Positions 43,316 to 52,011 of a stretch of DNA of 64,000 nt are shown piece after piece. The stretch covers positions 62,001 through 126,000 of the forward strand of contig JAEZTJ010000062.1 of assembly GCA_023421505.1 (NCBI GenBank), written 5' to 3'. A program made the translations under genes and the position numbers. This DNA comes from Bacillota bacterium. Lineage in GTDB: Bacteria; Bacillota; Clostridia; Lachnospirales; Lachnospiraceae. The notes under the pieces were generated by a model. That model was not told the DNA's origin and made no database searches. It saw nothing but the letters and a program-made list of their open reading frames with translations. The number at the start of each line of letters is the position of its first letter. Positions within the stretch are counted from its first letter, which is position 1.

Positions 43316-43876
43316 TCAAGTAAAGCTATATGTTCTTAGGGCATGATAACCCAGGGAAGGGCCGGGATATCCGATTTGTTTCCAACTGATAGGATAATAC
43401 TCTAGCCTACGTTGATTTGGTCTTTTTAACCGTGTTGAACCATATCCAGCCCATTCGGAATAATAACCCATCATGGTATAGCTTAATAGGGAAGTTGTTA
43501 TTTCAGCTACAAGCCACGGATTATTATAAAAGGGTAATGGCAGGTTAGACAGATCAGTTTGAAGCAGATTAAGCTCAGTCAGCACATTGAATTGATTATA
43601 AGGATTTTGAGCTTCATAGGAATTGGCAGCAATATTAAGAAGATCAGCTACTGGCTGCGCTAATGGAATACTTAAGCTGTTTAGCGTTAAAACTACAAAC
43701 TCATCAGTATGTAAATCAAGCGCGCCATAATATTGTACGGCACCATATTCATAGGCGAGTATTGGTGATCGTGGAATAATAGCATTTACCAATGTACGAA
43801 AGGTATCTAAGGTTTGCTGATAAGCAGTTGTAAACATATTATTAATCCTATTCGTGTCAGAGAAATCGAAGGACAT
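43316..43876 (-). CDS. Gluconate 2-dehydrogenase subunit 3-like protein
   Basis: The 186-residue protein lacks the signal peptide common to this family but has its features: FRTLVNAIIPRSP, YGALDLHTDEFVVLTLNSL and an aromatic C-terminus (ISWKQIGYPGPSLGYHALRT). It lies directly before the GMC subunit with a 32-nt gap, so the two probably form a complex. It follows the TIGR04066-like gene after 215 nt containing a hairpin. Confidence 0.6.
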   Translation of the reverse strand: MSFDFSDTNRINNMFTTAYQQTLDTFRTLVNAIIPRSPILAYEYGAVQYYGALDLHTDEFVVLTLNSLSIPLAQPVADLLNIAANSYEAQNPYNQFNVLTELNLLQTDLSNLPLPFYNNPWLVAEITTSLLSYTMMGYYSEWAGYGSTRLKRPNQRRLEYYPISWKQIGYPGPSLGYHALRTYSFT

Positions 43877-43937
43877 ATTGAGTACTACCTTCTTTTATAT
43901 AGCATTCTATTTATTTATATGCTCAAAGCGTTGATTT

Positions 43938-43977
43938 AAAGCAGGTAATGTTCCTATTAACTTAACATTCCTGCTTT
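43938..43977 (-). terminator. Hairpin between the peptide-maturation genes and the dehydrogenase pair
   Basis: AAAGCAGG-T-AATGTT (43938-43952) pairs with AACATT-CCTGCTTT (43964-43977), with one bulge. The T tract is weak in both directions, so it may be a partial terminator or an RNA-processing site. Confidence 0.45.
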
Positions 43978-44091
43978 TGAATTAATTTGTGCCTTTTGGG
44001 GCTTAAAACTGCTTCGTATAGGATGCTAAGGGCATGCATGCCTTTTGCTATTAATTAAAGCGCAATCCTTTATTTATATCCTGGTATTATT

Positions 44092-45189
44092 TTACTGTGA
44101 CAACTTATGAATTAATTGATGTACGATTTTCTGTGAATCTGCTGCATTCATACTATTATATAATTTAACCTCTTCTGCTTGTTGCCTTTGAAGCCATTGA
44201 TCGATAAATGCTGTAGGTAAGGTAATATACTGAGGATTTACAAAGGAATCTGAATTTGAATAGTCAAACTTTATATTAGCAATCACAAAACAGGTAACCT
44301 CACTACCAAAGCGTTTTGTTGTAAGGTTGTTTAGCAGCTCGAAGTAGCTTGGCTGATAATCATTATATTGTAGATTCATAACAATGGCATCTGGCTTTAC
44401 AGCTGCAGCAATTTCGTAAGAGAGAATGCCAAAGTCGTTACGAAGGATATCGTTTTGCGCTTCTATACTGCCAGGTATTCCAATCAAAATAATATCTGGC
44501 TTTTCATCAATTTCAATTTTCTTGACAAAATGATTAAATAATATTATTTTCTTTGACTCAGAATGCTTTGTTCCAAGCATAAACTCCGGAAATGAATGAA
44601 ATCCCATAAATTCGCAATACCTTCTTGAACCGATCATTCCTACTTTATAACCAAGGCTTGTTAAATTGGTTTTTAATGAAAGTAAAGTATGAAATTTGTT
44701 AGATCGTTCTGATAAACCACATACAAATACAATGGGAATATTGATAGAAAATAGCTTAGGTATATTTTCCTTATAGTTATTTTGCAAGTCATCCTGATCA
44801 TACTCAAAGGTTACGAAAGCTTTCTCACAGCGTTCCTTAAGATCCTTTTTATCATCTTCCTCAAGCTTAAGCATGCATATTATATTTTTTTTGCTTTCAA
44901 TGGCTGATTTTATTTTTGGGTAGAGAAAACTTTTTAAATCAATTGGGTAACAAGCCTCAACGAATAAAACCGTATCACAAAGCATAAGACTTTCTTGAAA
45001 ATCGGTTGAAACTATGTAGTCAAACAGCGGTCCCCCATCGGATGTGGCGGCGTCTTTACCAATTAGACCCCATCCTTTTGGAGAAACTAAAGCTGCTATC
45101 TCATAATCGGAAAGAAGTTCCTTATGTCTAAGGATGGGGCTGAATTCCACATCATATGGATATACACATAACCGTTTTTTGTGTTTCAT
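44092..45189 (-). CDS. TIGR04066-like peptide maturation system protein
   Basis: The 365-residue protein starts MKHKKRLCVYPYDVEFSPIL (ATG 45189, GGGAG upstream; an alternative ATG at 45207 overlaps the previous stop). Features include LVSPKGWGLIGKDA, a central IPIVFVCGLSERSNKFHTLL with a nucleotide-binding flavour, and IILIGIPGSIEAQNDILRND. I recognise this as the clostridial peptide-maturation partner described as TIGR04066, found next to CcpM radical-SAM enzymes. Its biochemical role is not established. It is coupled to the maturase gene. Confidence 0.7.
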   Translation of the reverse strand: MKHKKRLCVYPYDVEFSPILRHKELLSDYEIAALVSPKGWGLIGKDAATSDGGPLFDYIVSTDFQESLMLCDTVLFVEACYPIDLKSFLYPKIKSAIESKKNIICMLKLEEDDKKDLKERCEKAFVTFEYDQDDLQNNYKENIPKLFSINIPIVFVCGLSERSNKFHTLLSLKTNLTSLGYKVGMIGSRRYCEFMGFHSFPEFMLGTKHSESKKIILFNHFVKKIEIDEKPDIILIGIPGSIEAQNDILRNDFGILSYEIAAAVKPDAIVMNLQYNDYQPSYFELLNNLTTKRFGSEVTCFVIANIKFDYSNSDSFVNPQYITLPTAFIDQWLQRQQAEEVKLYNSMNAADSQKIVHQLIHKLSQ

Positions 45190-45206
45190 TTTAATCTCCC
45201 ATCTCA

Positions 45207-46643
45207 TCAGTTGAATTTAGTCTCTAAGGAATCAAAATCAACACCATTTTCTTTCAGCTCACAGTAAACTTTTAATAAGGCTTCGCTATGATTTCTGACA
45301 TTATCACAGTTTGAGATTCTCTTTTTTGTACTGAGGGAATCTCCATCATCAGCGGAAGCCGCGCACAAGTTACAAAAGGAAAAAGCCCAGCATGTTTGAC
45401 AGTGATCCTTGCTGATTTTACCAATATTTAACAAGGTTCTGATTTTAGAAATCTCAAAACCATGATAGATATCTCCTAATTTCATTACACTTGAGGTTTC
45501 ATTTACTCTTTCACAGGGAAATATATTACCATGAACATCTATAAAGGGTCTATGTACACCCGGAATGCAGGGTCCGGACGGATGCCCTCTTTCGAGTATG
45601 CGATACGTCGGATTAAGATTTTCAGTAAGATTGGTCAACTCGTGGAGAGAACCTTTTACGATTTTAGATACCTTCTTTGGATCTGATTTTCCCATCAGGG
45701 AGGAGTATAATTTTGATACTTCAGCATTAAATTCAGTTTCAAAATCCTCCTTGATCTGTGTGATTATATTGGAACTTTCGCTGCGGACAAACTGGACGCT
45801 CAGTTTAAACTCTTTTACAATCTCATTCTCAGTAAAAAAGGTATTTATGTCTTGAAAACTACTATTCTGATTAAGGACTGCATTCAAGGTAATATTTTGC
45901 ATATAATTTGGATGCTTTTGCTTAATGTTTTTTAAATTATTGATTACAGTCTTAAAGCTTCCTTCACCTGATATGAATTTTCTGGAATGGTCATGAATGC
46001 CCTCCGGCCCGTCAAGACTAATCAGAAGATAAACATTATGCTTTTCAAAATAACTGACAATCTCATCGTTTAATAAGGTTGCGTTCGTAGTTAGATTAAA
46101 AATTAATTTTTTCCCTTCAAGATATTCTAAAGCATATTCGATACATCTTTTTATTAAATCAAATTGCAGAAGGGGCTCTCCTCCATAGAAGCTGATACCA
46201 GGTATCAGCACCTCTCTGGAATGCTCGGCAAAAAATTCAATCGCTTTTTTTGCTGTTTCAAAGGACATAACCTGATTCGTATGTACTCTGTTTGGATAGA
46301 TTCCGGAATAAATGCAATACTTACACCTAAGATTACATTGCTGGGTTACCTGTAAAGAAATCATGGAAAGCTTACTTTCTAAATAATACTCAAGAATTTC
46401 ATCTGCGGGGTGTATGATTTCAGATAAGTGGTTTGATAATAAATAGCCCTTAGTATTCATAGCTTCTATAAAACTTTCCACATTATCTGCTTCTTCCTCT
46501 GACATACCTTCGTTCTTTAGGCAGGAATCCAATAATTCATAATCATTTTCTTTAGTATTTAGAATTATATTTTTGTTTACATCATAAATATAATAATTAT
46601 CCTGTGTATGAAATAAGTGTATAAAAGGCTTTGTCTTTATCAT
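45207..46643 (-). CDS. Radical-SAM/SPASM Cys-rich peptide maturase (CcpM type)
   Basis: The 478-residue protein starts at ATG 46643 (GAAGGA upstream). The radical-SAM cluster is CNLRCKYC (Cys103/107/110 from this start), with GISFYGGEPLLQFDL and ISLDGPEGIHDHSRKF following. The SPASM domain has CIPGVHRPFIDVHGNIFPCE and the terminal CQTCWAFSFCNLCAA...C set for two auxiliary clusters. The N-terminal 90 residues resemble a peptide-recognition domain. CcpM-type enzymes modify cysteine-rich peptides. The only Cys-rich neighbour is the C-terminus of the toxin-like protein encoded immediately upstream. Confidence 0.82.
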   Translation of the reverse strand: MIKTKPFIHLFHTQDNYYIYDVNKNIILNTKENDYELLDSCLKNEGMSEEEADNVESFIEAMNTKGYLLSNHLSEIIHPADEILEYYLESKLSMISLQVTQQCNLRCKYCIYSGIYPNRVHTNQVMSFETAKKAIEFFAEHSREVLIPGISFYGGEPLLQFDLIKRCIEYALEYLEGKKLIFNLTTNATLLNDEIVSYFEKHNVYLLISLDGPEGIHDHSRKFISGEGSFKTVINNLKNIKQKHPNYMQNITLNAVLNQNSSFQDINTFFTENEIVKEFKLSVQFVRSESSNIITQIKEDFETEFNAEVSKLYSSLMGKSDPKKVSKIVKGSLHELTNLTENLNPTYRILERGHPSGPCIPGVHRPFIDVHGNIFPCERVNETSSVMKLGDIYHGFEISKIRTLLNIGKISKDHCQTCWAFSFCNLCAASADDGDSLSTKKRISNCDNVRNHSEALLKVYCELKENGVDFDSLETKFN

Positions 46644-46684
46644 AAATATTAATCCTTCATCCAAAATGCTATATATTAGAATAA

Positions 46685-47644
46685 CTATCGTTGTGTATTG
46701 CGACGTGGTATTGCAGAGACATTTGATTCAGTAGAATAATTGGTAGTACGGGCTTCAGGATGTTTCGGATCATTACATTCACAGCTGCAGCCACATCTGC
46801 AGGCACACACATCATAACGAAGATTATTATAATTATCATTAAGCCATAAACTTCTTTTTAATTGTGGCATCTTATTATTTTCATCATTCAGGAGCCTAAG
46901 CTCTTCTGCTGTTAATGGTTCTGGTTTATCGACCTCTACTTTTGTATCAAAAACCATGCTGCAGGTTATCTCTCCTTCAGCTATTCCGGACGTTTTACCT
47001 AGAACAAGTGAAGAATCTAAAAACCAGAAGTAATGACCCTGTACTCGATCAGGAAAATTGGCACCGAACATTCCCTGAACATTAATCGGAGCAGTGAATC
47101 TAACTTTTGCTTTTTTTAAAGTTCCGATCATACGTGCAGTTTGCTTATGCCTTGGAGGCACGTTTAATATTACTGAAGAGCTGCAGGACATTGACTTCGA
47201 TACAGATTCGGATTTACCAAGCGTCATCGATACGTTCAGATCATAGCCTCCGGAGAAAATTAATACTGTAGCGTGAGCCGATTTTGTAATTCCAATCGTT
47301 GTACTGGTATCCCAGGTGGTGGAATCTGACCAATAACCGTCAACACTTAGTGAAATCGTGACTTCAGAGTCACTATTATTAAACGTTGAATTAGTTCCTA
47401 TGATAGCTTCAGAGGGTGAATCTTCTGAAACTGTATAAGTAAAATCTCCTAAAACCTTATAACAAGGATGTCCGTATTGCTGTGTGATGGCAGGAGTTAC
47501 TGAATCATAATAGACCTCATCATTCACACAGATACCATCAGGAGTTTTGCCAAAATGATCAGTAAATTTTTGTCTGACACTGTTAGGGCTGGAATTTAAT
47601 GATACTAAATCGTTAAAAGATAATAATTCTTGTACTAAACTCAT
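46685..47644 (-). CDS. Aerolysin/ETX-MTX2-like protein with a CxCxCxCxCxC tail
   Basis: The 319-residue protein has a Ser/Thr-alternating beta-rich core (SDSEVTISLSVDGYWSDSTT, TTIGITKSAHATVLIF, VSMTLGKSESVSKSMS, then VPPRHKQTARMIGTLKKAKV) like the pore-forming domain of ETX/MTX2 toxins. There is no signal peptide. The C-terminus adds an atypical tail with six alternating cysteines, CACRCGCSCEC (residues 280-290). It is the first gene of the operon with the CcpM maturase 42 nt downstream, so the tail may be the maturase substrate. AGGAGG precedes the ATG. Confidence 0.7.
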   Translation of the reverse strand: MSLVQELLSFNDLVSLNSSPNSVRQKFTDHFGKTPDGICVNDEVYYDSVTPAITQQYGHPCYKVLGDFTYTVSEDSPSEAIIGTNSTFNNSDSEVTISLSVDGYWSDSTTWDTSTTIGITKSAHATVLIFSGGYDLNVSMTLGKSESVSKSMSCSSSVILNVPPRHKQTARMIGTLKKAKVRFTAPINVQGMFGANFPDRVQGHYFWFLDSSLVLGKTSGIAEGEITCSMVFDTKVEVDKPEPLTAEELRLLNDENNKMPQLKRSLWLNDNYNNLRYDVCACRCGCSCECNDPKHPEARTTNYSTESNVSAIPRRNTQR

Positions 47645-47987
47645 AAAGGAACCTCCTAATAAGATGAGTTAATTTATCGTTGTTGTATTTTATTCATAGA
47701 ATCTTATAATTATAACTATAGCCTTCCAGTAATTTAAATTTATTAATATATAGAGATATACGCAAAGTCTTCATTAGAATATTTCTCCTTAGGACCTTGA
47801 GATCTGTATTCTTTATTTTCTAGTCATGTTGAAATTTGCATCCTTTTGAACACCATTCGACTAGCTCTTTTTTTCTAATTACCTTTAGCCCTTTAGCTGT
47901 TGGTTATATCTCGTTTGAATCATCCTTAGCTTGATCTAGATCCACTTAACAGATGTAACATTATGTCGAAATATGTCATATAATGTA

Positions 47988-48015
47988 TTGTAATATAATT
48001 TAAATTGTATTACAA
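47988..48015. promoter_or_regulatory. 8-bp inverted repeat in the divergent intergenic region
   Basis: TTGTAATA (47988-47995) and TATTACAA (48008-48015) flank 12 nt. It lies 26 nt before the repeat-protein start. The 396-nt gap 47645-48040 between the divergent operons otherwise shows only AT-rich sequence; CATATAAT near 47977-47984 could be a sporulation-type or housekeeping -10. Confidence 0.35.
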
Positions 48016-48040
48016 ACAAATATAATAGAGAGGTGTTAGT

Positions 48041-48754
48041 ATGAGTGATTTTAGAAGTGACTCTATGAAAGGTCATAATCATTACAAATTGAGCGATAAA
48101 TCGGATGCAAATAAATCAGATAAAAGCAGAAGCAAATCATATAGTAAGCCTTATGGTGGCTACTATCGGTTACCATTTGATGTATCTTATTTTATGCCAT
48201 TAGGATTTGGTATGCCGCAAAATAAATCTCATAGCAAGTCGTATAGTGATTCGGACAGCAAGTCGTATAGTGATTCAGACAGCAAGTCGTATAGTGATTC
48301 AGACAGCAAGTCATATAGCGATTCGGACAGCAAGTCATATAGCGATTCGGACAGCAAGTCGTATAGCGATTCAGACAGTAAGTCGTATAGTGATTCAGAC
48401 AGCAAGTCATATAGCGATTCAGACAGCAAGTCATATAGCGATTCAGACAGCAAGTCGTATAGCGATTCAGACAGCAAGTCCTATAGCGATTCAGACAGTA
48501 AGTCCTATAGTAGACCCTGCCACAAGCATTGCCATAAGCCTTGCCATGATTCAGACAGTAAATCGTGGAGTGAGCCCAGTAAATCTGATAGTGCTCCATC
48601 AAAAGAAGCTCATAGTGAACCGGACAGCAAATCAGACGGAGAATCAGACGGTAAGCCGGATAGTAAGCCAGAGCATGGAATAGATATCAAAAAACTTAGT
48701 GAGGAATTAGCGAATCATATAGCAAACTTTATCACAAAGCAGTCTCTGAAATAA
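48041..48754 (+). CDS. Ser/Asp/Lys/Tyr tandem-repeat protein, probable kinase substrate
   Basis: The 237-residue protein has a Ser/Lys/Asp-rich N-terminus and a short Gly/Tyr/Pro segment, then residues 69-156 are eleven consecutive exact copies of SDSDSKSY. A Cys/His knot [11 protein letters not shown] (residues 159-169) and further Ser/Asp/Lys/Pro-rich sequence follow, and the C-terminus is an amphipathic helix ([18 protein letters not shown]). There is no signal peptide. GAGAGGTG precedes the ATG. A Hanks-type kinase gene follows 24 nt later. Composition recalls CotG/CotB-like spore-coat phosphoproteins; that role is an inference. Confidence 0.8.
   Translation: MSDFRSDSMKGHNHYKLSDKSDANKSDKSRSKSYSKPYGGYYRLPFDVSYFMPLGFGMPQNKSHSKSYSDSDSKSYSDSDSKSYSDSDSKSYSDSDSKSYSDSDSKSYSDSDSKSYSDSDSKSYSDSDSKSYSDSDSKSYSDSDSKSYSDSDSKSYSRPCHKHCHKPCHDSDSKSWSEPSKSDSAPSKEAHSEPDSKSDGESDGKPDSKPEHGIDIKKLSEELANHIANFITKQSLK
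48245..48508 (+). repeat. Eleven tandem 24-bp units
   Basis: Units of 24 bp (AGYGATTCRGACAGYAAGTC plus NTAT) run without interruption from 48245 to 48508. They differ only at a few silent positions. The units stay in frame and encode SDSDSKSY. Confidence 0.95.
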
Positions 48755-48778
48755 TGATATGATAGAGTCAGCAATAAT

Positions 48779-49492
48779 ATGGATAAATATTATAGAGTTG
48801 GCGAAAAAGTGAATGGCTATTCTATTAAAAAATATATAGGTGACGGGCGGTTTGGAATTGCTTATCTAGCTGTCAATGATAAATATGAAAAATGCGTAAT
48901 CAAACAATTAAAAAATGAAATGCTGGAACAAAGCAGAAATAAATTATTTTACGAGGAACAGATATTACGACGTTTGGATGATCCCAGATTCCCAAAATTT
49001 ATATCAAAATTTAAAGATGAATACAGAGAAGGCTATATATTAGAATATATAGAAGGTCATGTGATTTATGATTTGCTGAGAAGTGGCAGATATCGATTTG
49101 ACAGAGATACCATTTATCGGATAGGGAGCAAATTACTTGAGATAGCTGAACTGCTGCACAGTCATGATATAGTTCACCGGGATATCAGGCCCCCAAATGT
49201 AATATTAAAAGATAACAACGATCTCGCTTTAATAGATTTTGGTTTAGCCAGGTTTATCGATAATGTAAGATATATAAAACAGACAGATTATTGGTATATT
49301 GGGGATTTCCTACTCTTTTTATACTATTCAACTTATAGAAATATCAAGCCGTTTGAAAGTCCTTGGTATGATGAGCTTGATCTAAGTTACGAAGAACGAA
49401 AGTTATTAAAAAAACTCTTGGGTATAGAAGGACGTTATTACAACATCGAAGAAATTAAAATACAATTTGATAAAATTAAAAATAGATACTAG
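48779..49492 (+). CDS. Small Hanks-type Ser/Thr protein kinase
   Basis: The 237-residue protein is a bare kinase domain: Gly-rich loop GDGRFGIAYL (21-30), ATP Lys42 in CVIKQL, a Glu near 59-60, catalytic HRDIRPPN (His133, Asp135, Asn140; Arg replaces the usual Lys of HRDLKPEN) and DFG (153-155). The activation and C-lobe regions are short, there is no membrane helix and no PASTA domain, unlike the housekeeping PrkC. It is encoded 24 nt after the SDSDSKSY repeat protein, which makes that protein the obvious substrate candidate. No clear ribosome site stands before the ATG, suggesting coupling. Confidence 0.85.
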   Translation: MDKYYRVGEKVNGYSIKKYIGDGRFGIAYLAVNDKYEKCVIKQLKNEMLEQSRNKLFYEEQILRRLDDPRFPKFISKFKDEYREGYILEYIEGHVIYDLLRSGRYRFDRDTIYRIGSKLLEIAELLHSHDIVHRDIRPPNVILKDNNDLALIDFGLARFIDNVRYIKQTDYWYIGDFLLFLYYSTYRNIKPFESPWYDELDLSYEERKLLKKLLGIEGRYYNIEEIKIQFDKIKNRY

Positions 49493-49500
49493 CTGATCAT

Positions 49501-49532
49501 ATAAACCATGTGATTACTGTCACATGGTTTAT
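49501..49532 (+). terminator. 12-bp perfect hairpin after the kinase gene
   Basis: ATAAACCATGTG (49501-49512) pairs with CACATGGTTTAT (49521-49532). It lacks a long T tract. Confidence 0.45.
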
Positions 49533-49570
49533 TCCAAAATAGTAAATAGATTGTATTGGGGAAATGCATT

Positions 49571-50149
49571 ATGGCTAGAGTAATGGAATTACTAAAAATA
49601 TACCCTGATAGCTTCAGAGCAAATCTATATTCTATAGAGCCTTTCAGAATGATTGGTCTTATCGATATAAGTATAAAGTATGACTATGGAATAGAAAGAG
49701 TAACGTTGGCTTTTTATCGATCATCGGGTACGAACAATGGAAAAATTAAAGGCCTATGGTATCCGATTGTTGGAATAAAAACACTTGATGGAAGATTTAC
49801 AGAATTTACAGAGTACTTGAATTATGTTTTAACCTATACAACAAGAGAAAGCCGTGCGAATAGCGGTTGGCTGGCAAAATCCTTATTTTTTGCACCACAC
49901 GCTTTTGATAGCTCCAAAATCAGGGGATTTTCAAATGGAAGACACTATGAATTTCTTTTAGATACAGGAAAAACCTTAAGAGATTTATTTGAAAATAAAA
50001 ATTTTTACCTTATGAAATCATTAAATGCTGTGAAATTAAATAGTATAGTAACTTCTCAGGTTATATTACAAGAGAATAAACACTCGCAAAGAGGAAATTA
50101 TGAAAGATTTATAGAGGATATTTTTATGGATTATCGAACCGGAGCATGA
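49571..50149 (+). CDS. Protein of unknown function (192 aa)
   Basis: ATG 49571 is used because GGGGAAA lies in the longer TTG-started frame. The product begins MARVMELLKIYPDSFRANLY and is a mixed alpha/beta cytosolic-looking protein with aromatic and basic residues (VTLAFYRSSG, YEFLLDTGKTLRDLFE). No membrane segment, signal peptide or known motif is visible. It follows the repeat-protein/kinase pair after a hairpin, reads in the same direction, and could be a third component. Confidence 0.6.
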   Translation: MARVMELLKIYPDSFRANLYSIEPFRMIGLIDISIKYDYGIERVTLAFYRSSGTNNGKIKGLWYPIVGIKTLDGRFTEFTEYLNYVLTYTTRESRANSGWLAKSLFFAPHAFDSSKIRGFSNGRHYEFLLDTGKTLRDLFENKNFYLMKSLNAVKLNSIVTSQVILQENKHSQRGNYERFIEDIFMDYRTGA

Positions 50150-50183
50150 ATGTAATACAAATGCTATATTAAATTTATCAAAC

Positions 50184-50238
50184 AAAATCCATGAATTACT
50201 GCCTAGAAGCTTAACCTTTGCAGTAATTCATGGATTTT
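50184..50238. terminator. Perfect 18-bp hairpin terminator
   Basis: 50184-50201 and 50221-50238 are exact reverse complements (ends AAAATCC/GGATTTT) with a 19-nt loop. It separates the convergent 49571 gene and the alpha/beta hydrolase gene and probably acts in both directions. Confidence 0.7.
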
Positions 50239-50274
50239 AATACAGAAAAATTCTCCTGCGTAAATATAGATGAT

Positions 50275-51048
50275 TTATATATTTTTATTTAAAAATTCCT
50301 TAATATGTACGGAAAGCTTTTCAGGTACAATAATTGGCATTAAGTGCGCCACCTTCTTCATGATAAATAATTTCGAACCTTCTATTTGTGAATGTAGATA
50401 TTTAGAATACTCAGCAAGGGCTAAAATCTCCTTTTCACCTGTTATAATCAGGGTAGGAAGCTTAATATCCTTAACCTCTTTTCTGCGGTCATATTTCTCA
50501 ACAATCAAAAAGTCTGTTATCATGACTTTCTGAGATTTAATCATTTGATTAAAGCTTTTTAGGAAAAAGAGGATTGTCCTTGGATGAATGTAAGAACCGG
50601 AGCATTTGTATAAATATAACTTGTCCACTTTTCCTTTTCTAACCTTTTGCATAAATTTATCATTCAGTGTTATATGTGCACCGGAATTAAGAATTACTAA
50701 TTGCTTTACTTCCGGAATTTTACGCAGTGCAAGCTCTAAGCTGATACAGCCTCCCATAGAATGTCCTATACAGGTTATCTGATCACCAAGCATTTTCTTC
50801 TCTGATTGAATGAATTTCTCTATCGCTGTTGCGTAATCACCGACATTTTTAGGTTCTTTTCCACCGGAAAGATTATGACCGGGTAAATCCACTAAAATAC
50901 ATTTATAATCCGGAAATTGTTGTGCCAGTGCCCTTAATGCCTCCATATTTCCGCCGGCACCATGAATACATAATAGAGTACGCTTACTATGCTCATTACC
51001 AATCAAATCATAACTGATATCTGTTACAGAATTCTTATGAATAGCCAT
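50275..51048 (-). CDS. Alpha/beta hydrolase
   Basis: The 257-residue protein starts at ATG 51048 behind GGGGGAT. The oxyanion segment is LCIHGAGGNMEALR, the nucleophile elbow is GHSMGG, the acid lies in IITGEKE or nearby, and the catalytic His is in VAHLMPI near the C-terminus. No signal peptide is present, so it is cytosolic. It is a single gene and the substrate is unknown. Confidence 0.85.
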   Translation of the reverse strand: MAIHKNSVTDISYDLIGNEHSKRTLLCIHGAGGNMEALRALAQQFPDYKCILVDLPGHNLSGGKEPKNVGDYATAIEKFIQSEKKMLGDQITCIGHSMGGCISLELALRKIPEVKQLVILNSGAHITLNDKFMQKVRKGKVDKLYLYKCSGSYIHPRTILFFLKSFNQMIKSQKVMITDFLIVEKYDRRKEVKDIKLPTLIITGEKEILALAEYSKYLHSQIEGSKLFIMKKVAHLMPIIVPEKLSVHIKEFLNKNI

Positions 51049-51304
51049 ACTTATCCCCCTAATATTACTTCTATCACTCACCTGACTTAATATGAAAGTG
51101 ATATATATTTGATTTAAAATATTTTAACATTATGTGGTATAATTTTCAAATATAATTTTATATTCTTAGCGTATTGTTATCCTATTATGTAAAATGAAAT
51201 AAGAGGATGAACATAAATGGAACATCCTCTTATTCGTCTAATATAATCAACTAAACTTTATGATATTGATATCTACAATTGTGTTCAAACAATCGCTTTT
51301 ATAA

Positions 51305-51682
51305 TCAAACTGCATTGTGGCAGAATGCTGCAATTCTGTTAACTGGAATATCAACAACAGAACCTACATTAAAATATCCATCCTTACCGCCTGAACAAAA
51401 ATCATCATGATACCCTTTGCCACCACCGCCATGGCCTTCGCAGCCATCAAAATCTCCGCATATATTCTCACTTAACGGATTTGCCGGTGGTGTACCAATC
51501 TGAGTCGTGATACGAATAAAATTAGAATTCACAGAAATTAAAACACCTGAAAAACCACATCCGGAAGCGCCTCCGCTGGTTGTAAAAACAGTTATTGTTT
51601 GACCAATATATCTGCACATGTGATTTAGAAAGCTATGACTTCCTGAACTGCTGGAACCGCAAAAATTACATCCACTTGACAT
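51305..51682 (-). CDS. Small Cys/Gly-rich protein, paralogue of the 51718 gene
   Basis: The 125-residue protein shares with its neighbour the block GQTITVFTTSGGASGCGFSG VLISVN..FIRITT..GTPPANPLS and the ending NVGSVVDIPVNRIAAFCHNAV, so the two arose by duplication. It has an extra N-terminus with CNFCGSSSSGS and a Gly/His/Asp/Cys-rich insertion (FDGCEGHGGGGKGYHDDF). The strand pattern resembles an LSm/SH3-like barrel. Small Cys/His/Gly proteins of this kind are often spore-coat or exosporium parts in clostridia, but that is inference. Confidence 0.65.
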   Translation of the reverse strand: MSSGCNFCGSSSSGSHSFLNHMCRYIGQTITVFTTSGGASGCGFSGVLISVNSNFIRITTQIGTPPANPLSENICGDFDGCEGHGGGGKGYHDDFCSGGKDGYFNVGSVVDIPVNRIAAFCHNAV

Positions 51683-51717
51683 ATTTATTCTCCTTTCATT
51701 GAAAAATTATCTAATAT

Positions 51718-52011
51718 TTAGATTGCATTATGACAGAATGAAGCAATTGTACATACCGGAATATCACATACGGAACCTACATTGAAGTGATGATGATAAT
51801 TTCCTGCATCTCCTATTCTGGGACAGATGTTATCGCTCAACGGATTATTTGGAGGAGTTCCTTCCTGTGTTAATAATCTGATATAACTAGAATTAACGGT
51901 CATAAGAATTCCAGTAAAGCCACATCCGGAAGCGCCACCGCTGGTAGTAAATACTGTAACAGTCTCACCAATAAATCTGGTCAGATGACTTAATAAATTT
52001 CTATCATACAT
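51718..52011 (-). CDS. Small Cys-containing protein (97 aa), LSm-like pattern
   Basis: The compact paralogue begins MYDRNLLSHLTRFIGETVTV and continues FTTSGGASGCGFTGILMTVN, RLLTQEGTPPNNPLSDNIC and a His-rich NYHHHFNVGSVCDIPV, ending ASFCHNAI. The alternating beta pattern with a buried Gly/Ser turn suggests an LSm-type barrel. AGGAGG precedes the ATG. It lies 35 nt upstream of its longer paralogue, probably cotranscribed. No characterised homologue is recalled. Confidence 0.65.
   Translation of the reverse strand: MYDRNLLSHLTRFIGETVTVFTTSGGASGCGFTGILMTVNSSYIRLLTQEGTPPNNPLSDNICPRIGDAGNYHHHFNVGSVCDIPVCTIASFCHNAI

Noticed and set aside
48245..48508. Direct 24-bp repeats as a CRISPR array
   Set aside because: Units are contiguous with no spacers, in frame with a good gene, and vary only at silent positions. 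They are coding tandem repeats.
48192..48683. Long overlapping frames on both strands across the 24-bp repeats
   Set aside because: A repeat length divisible by three keeps several frames open. The SDSDSKSY frame alone has a ribosome site and sensible ends.
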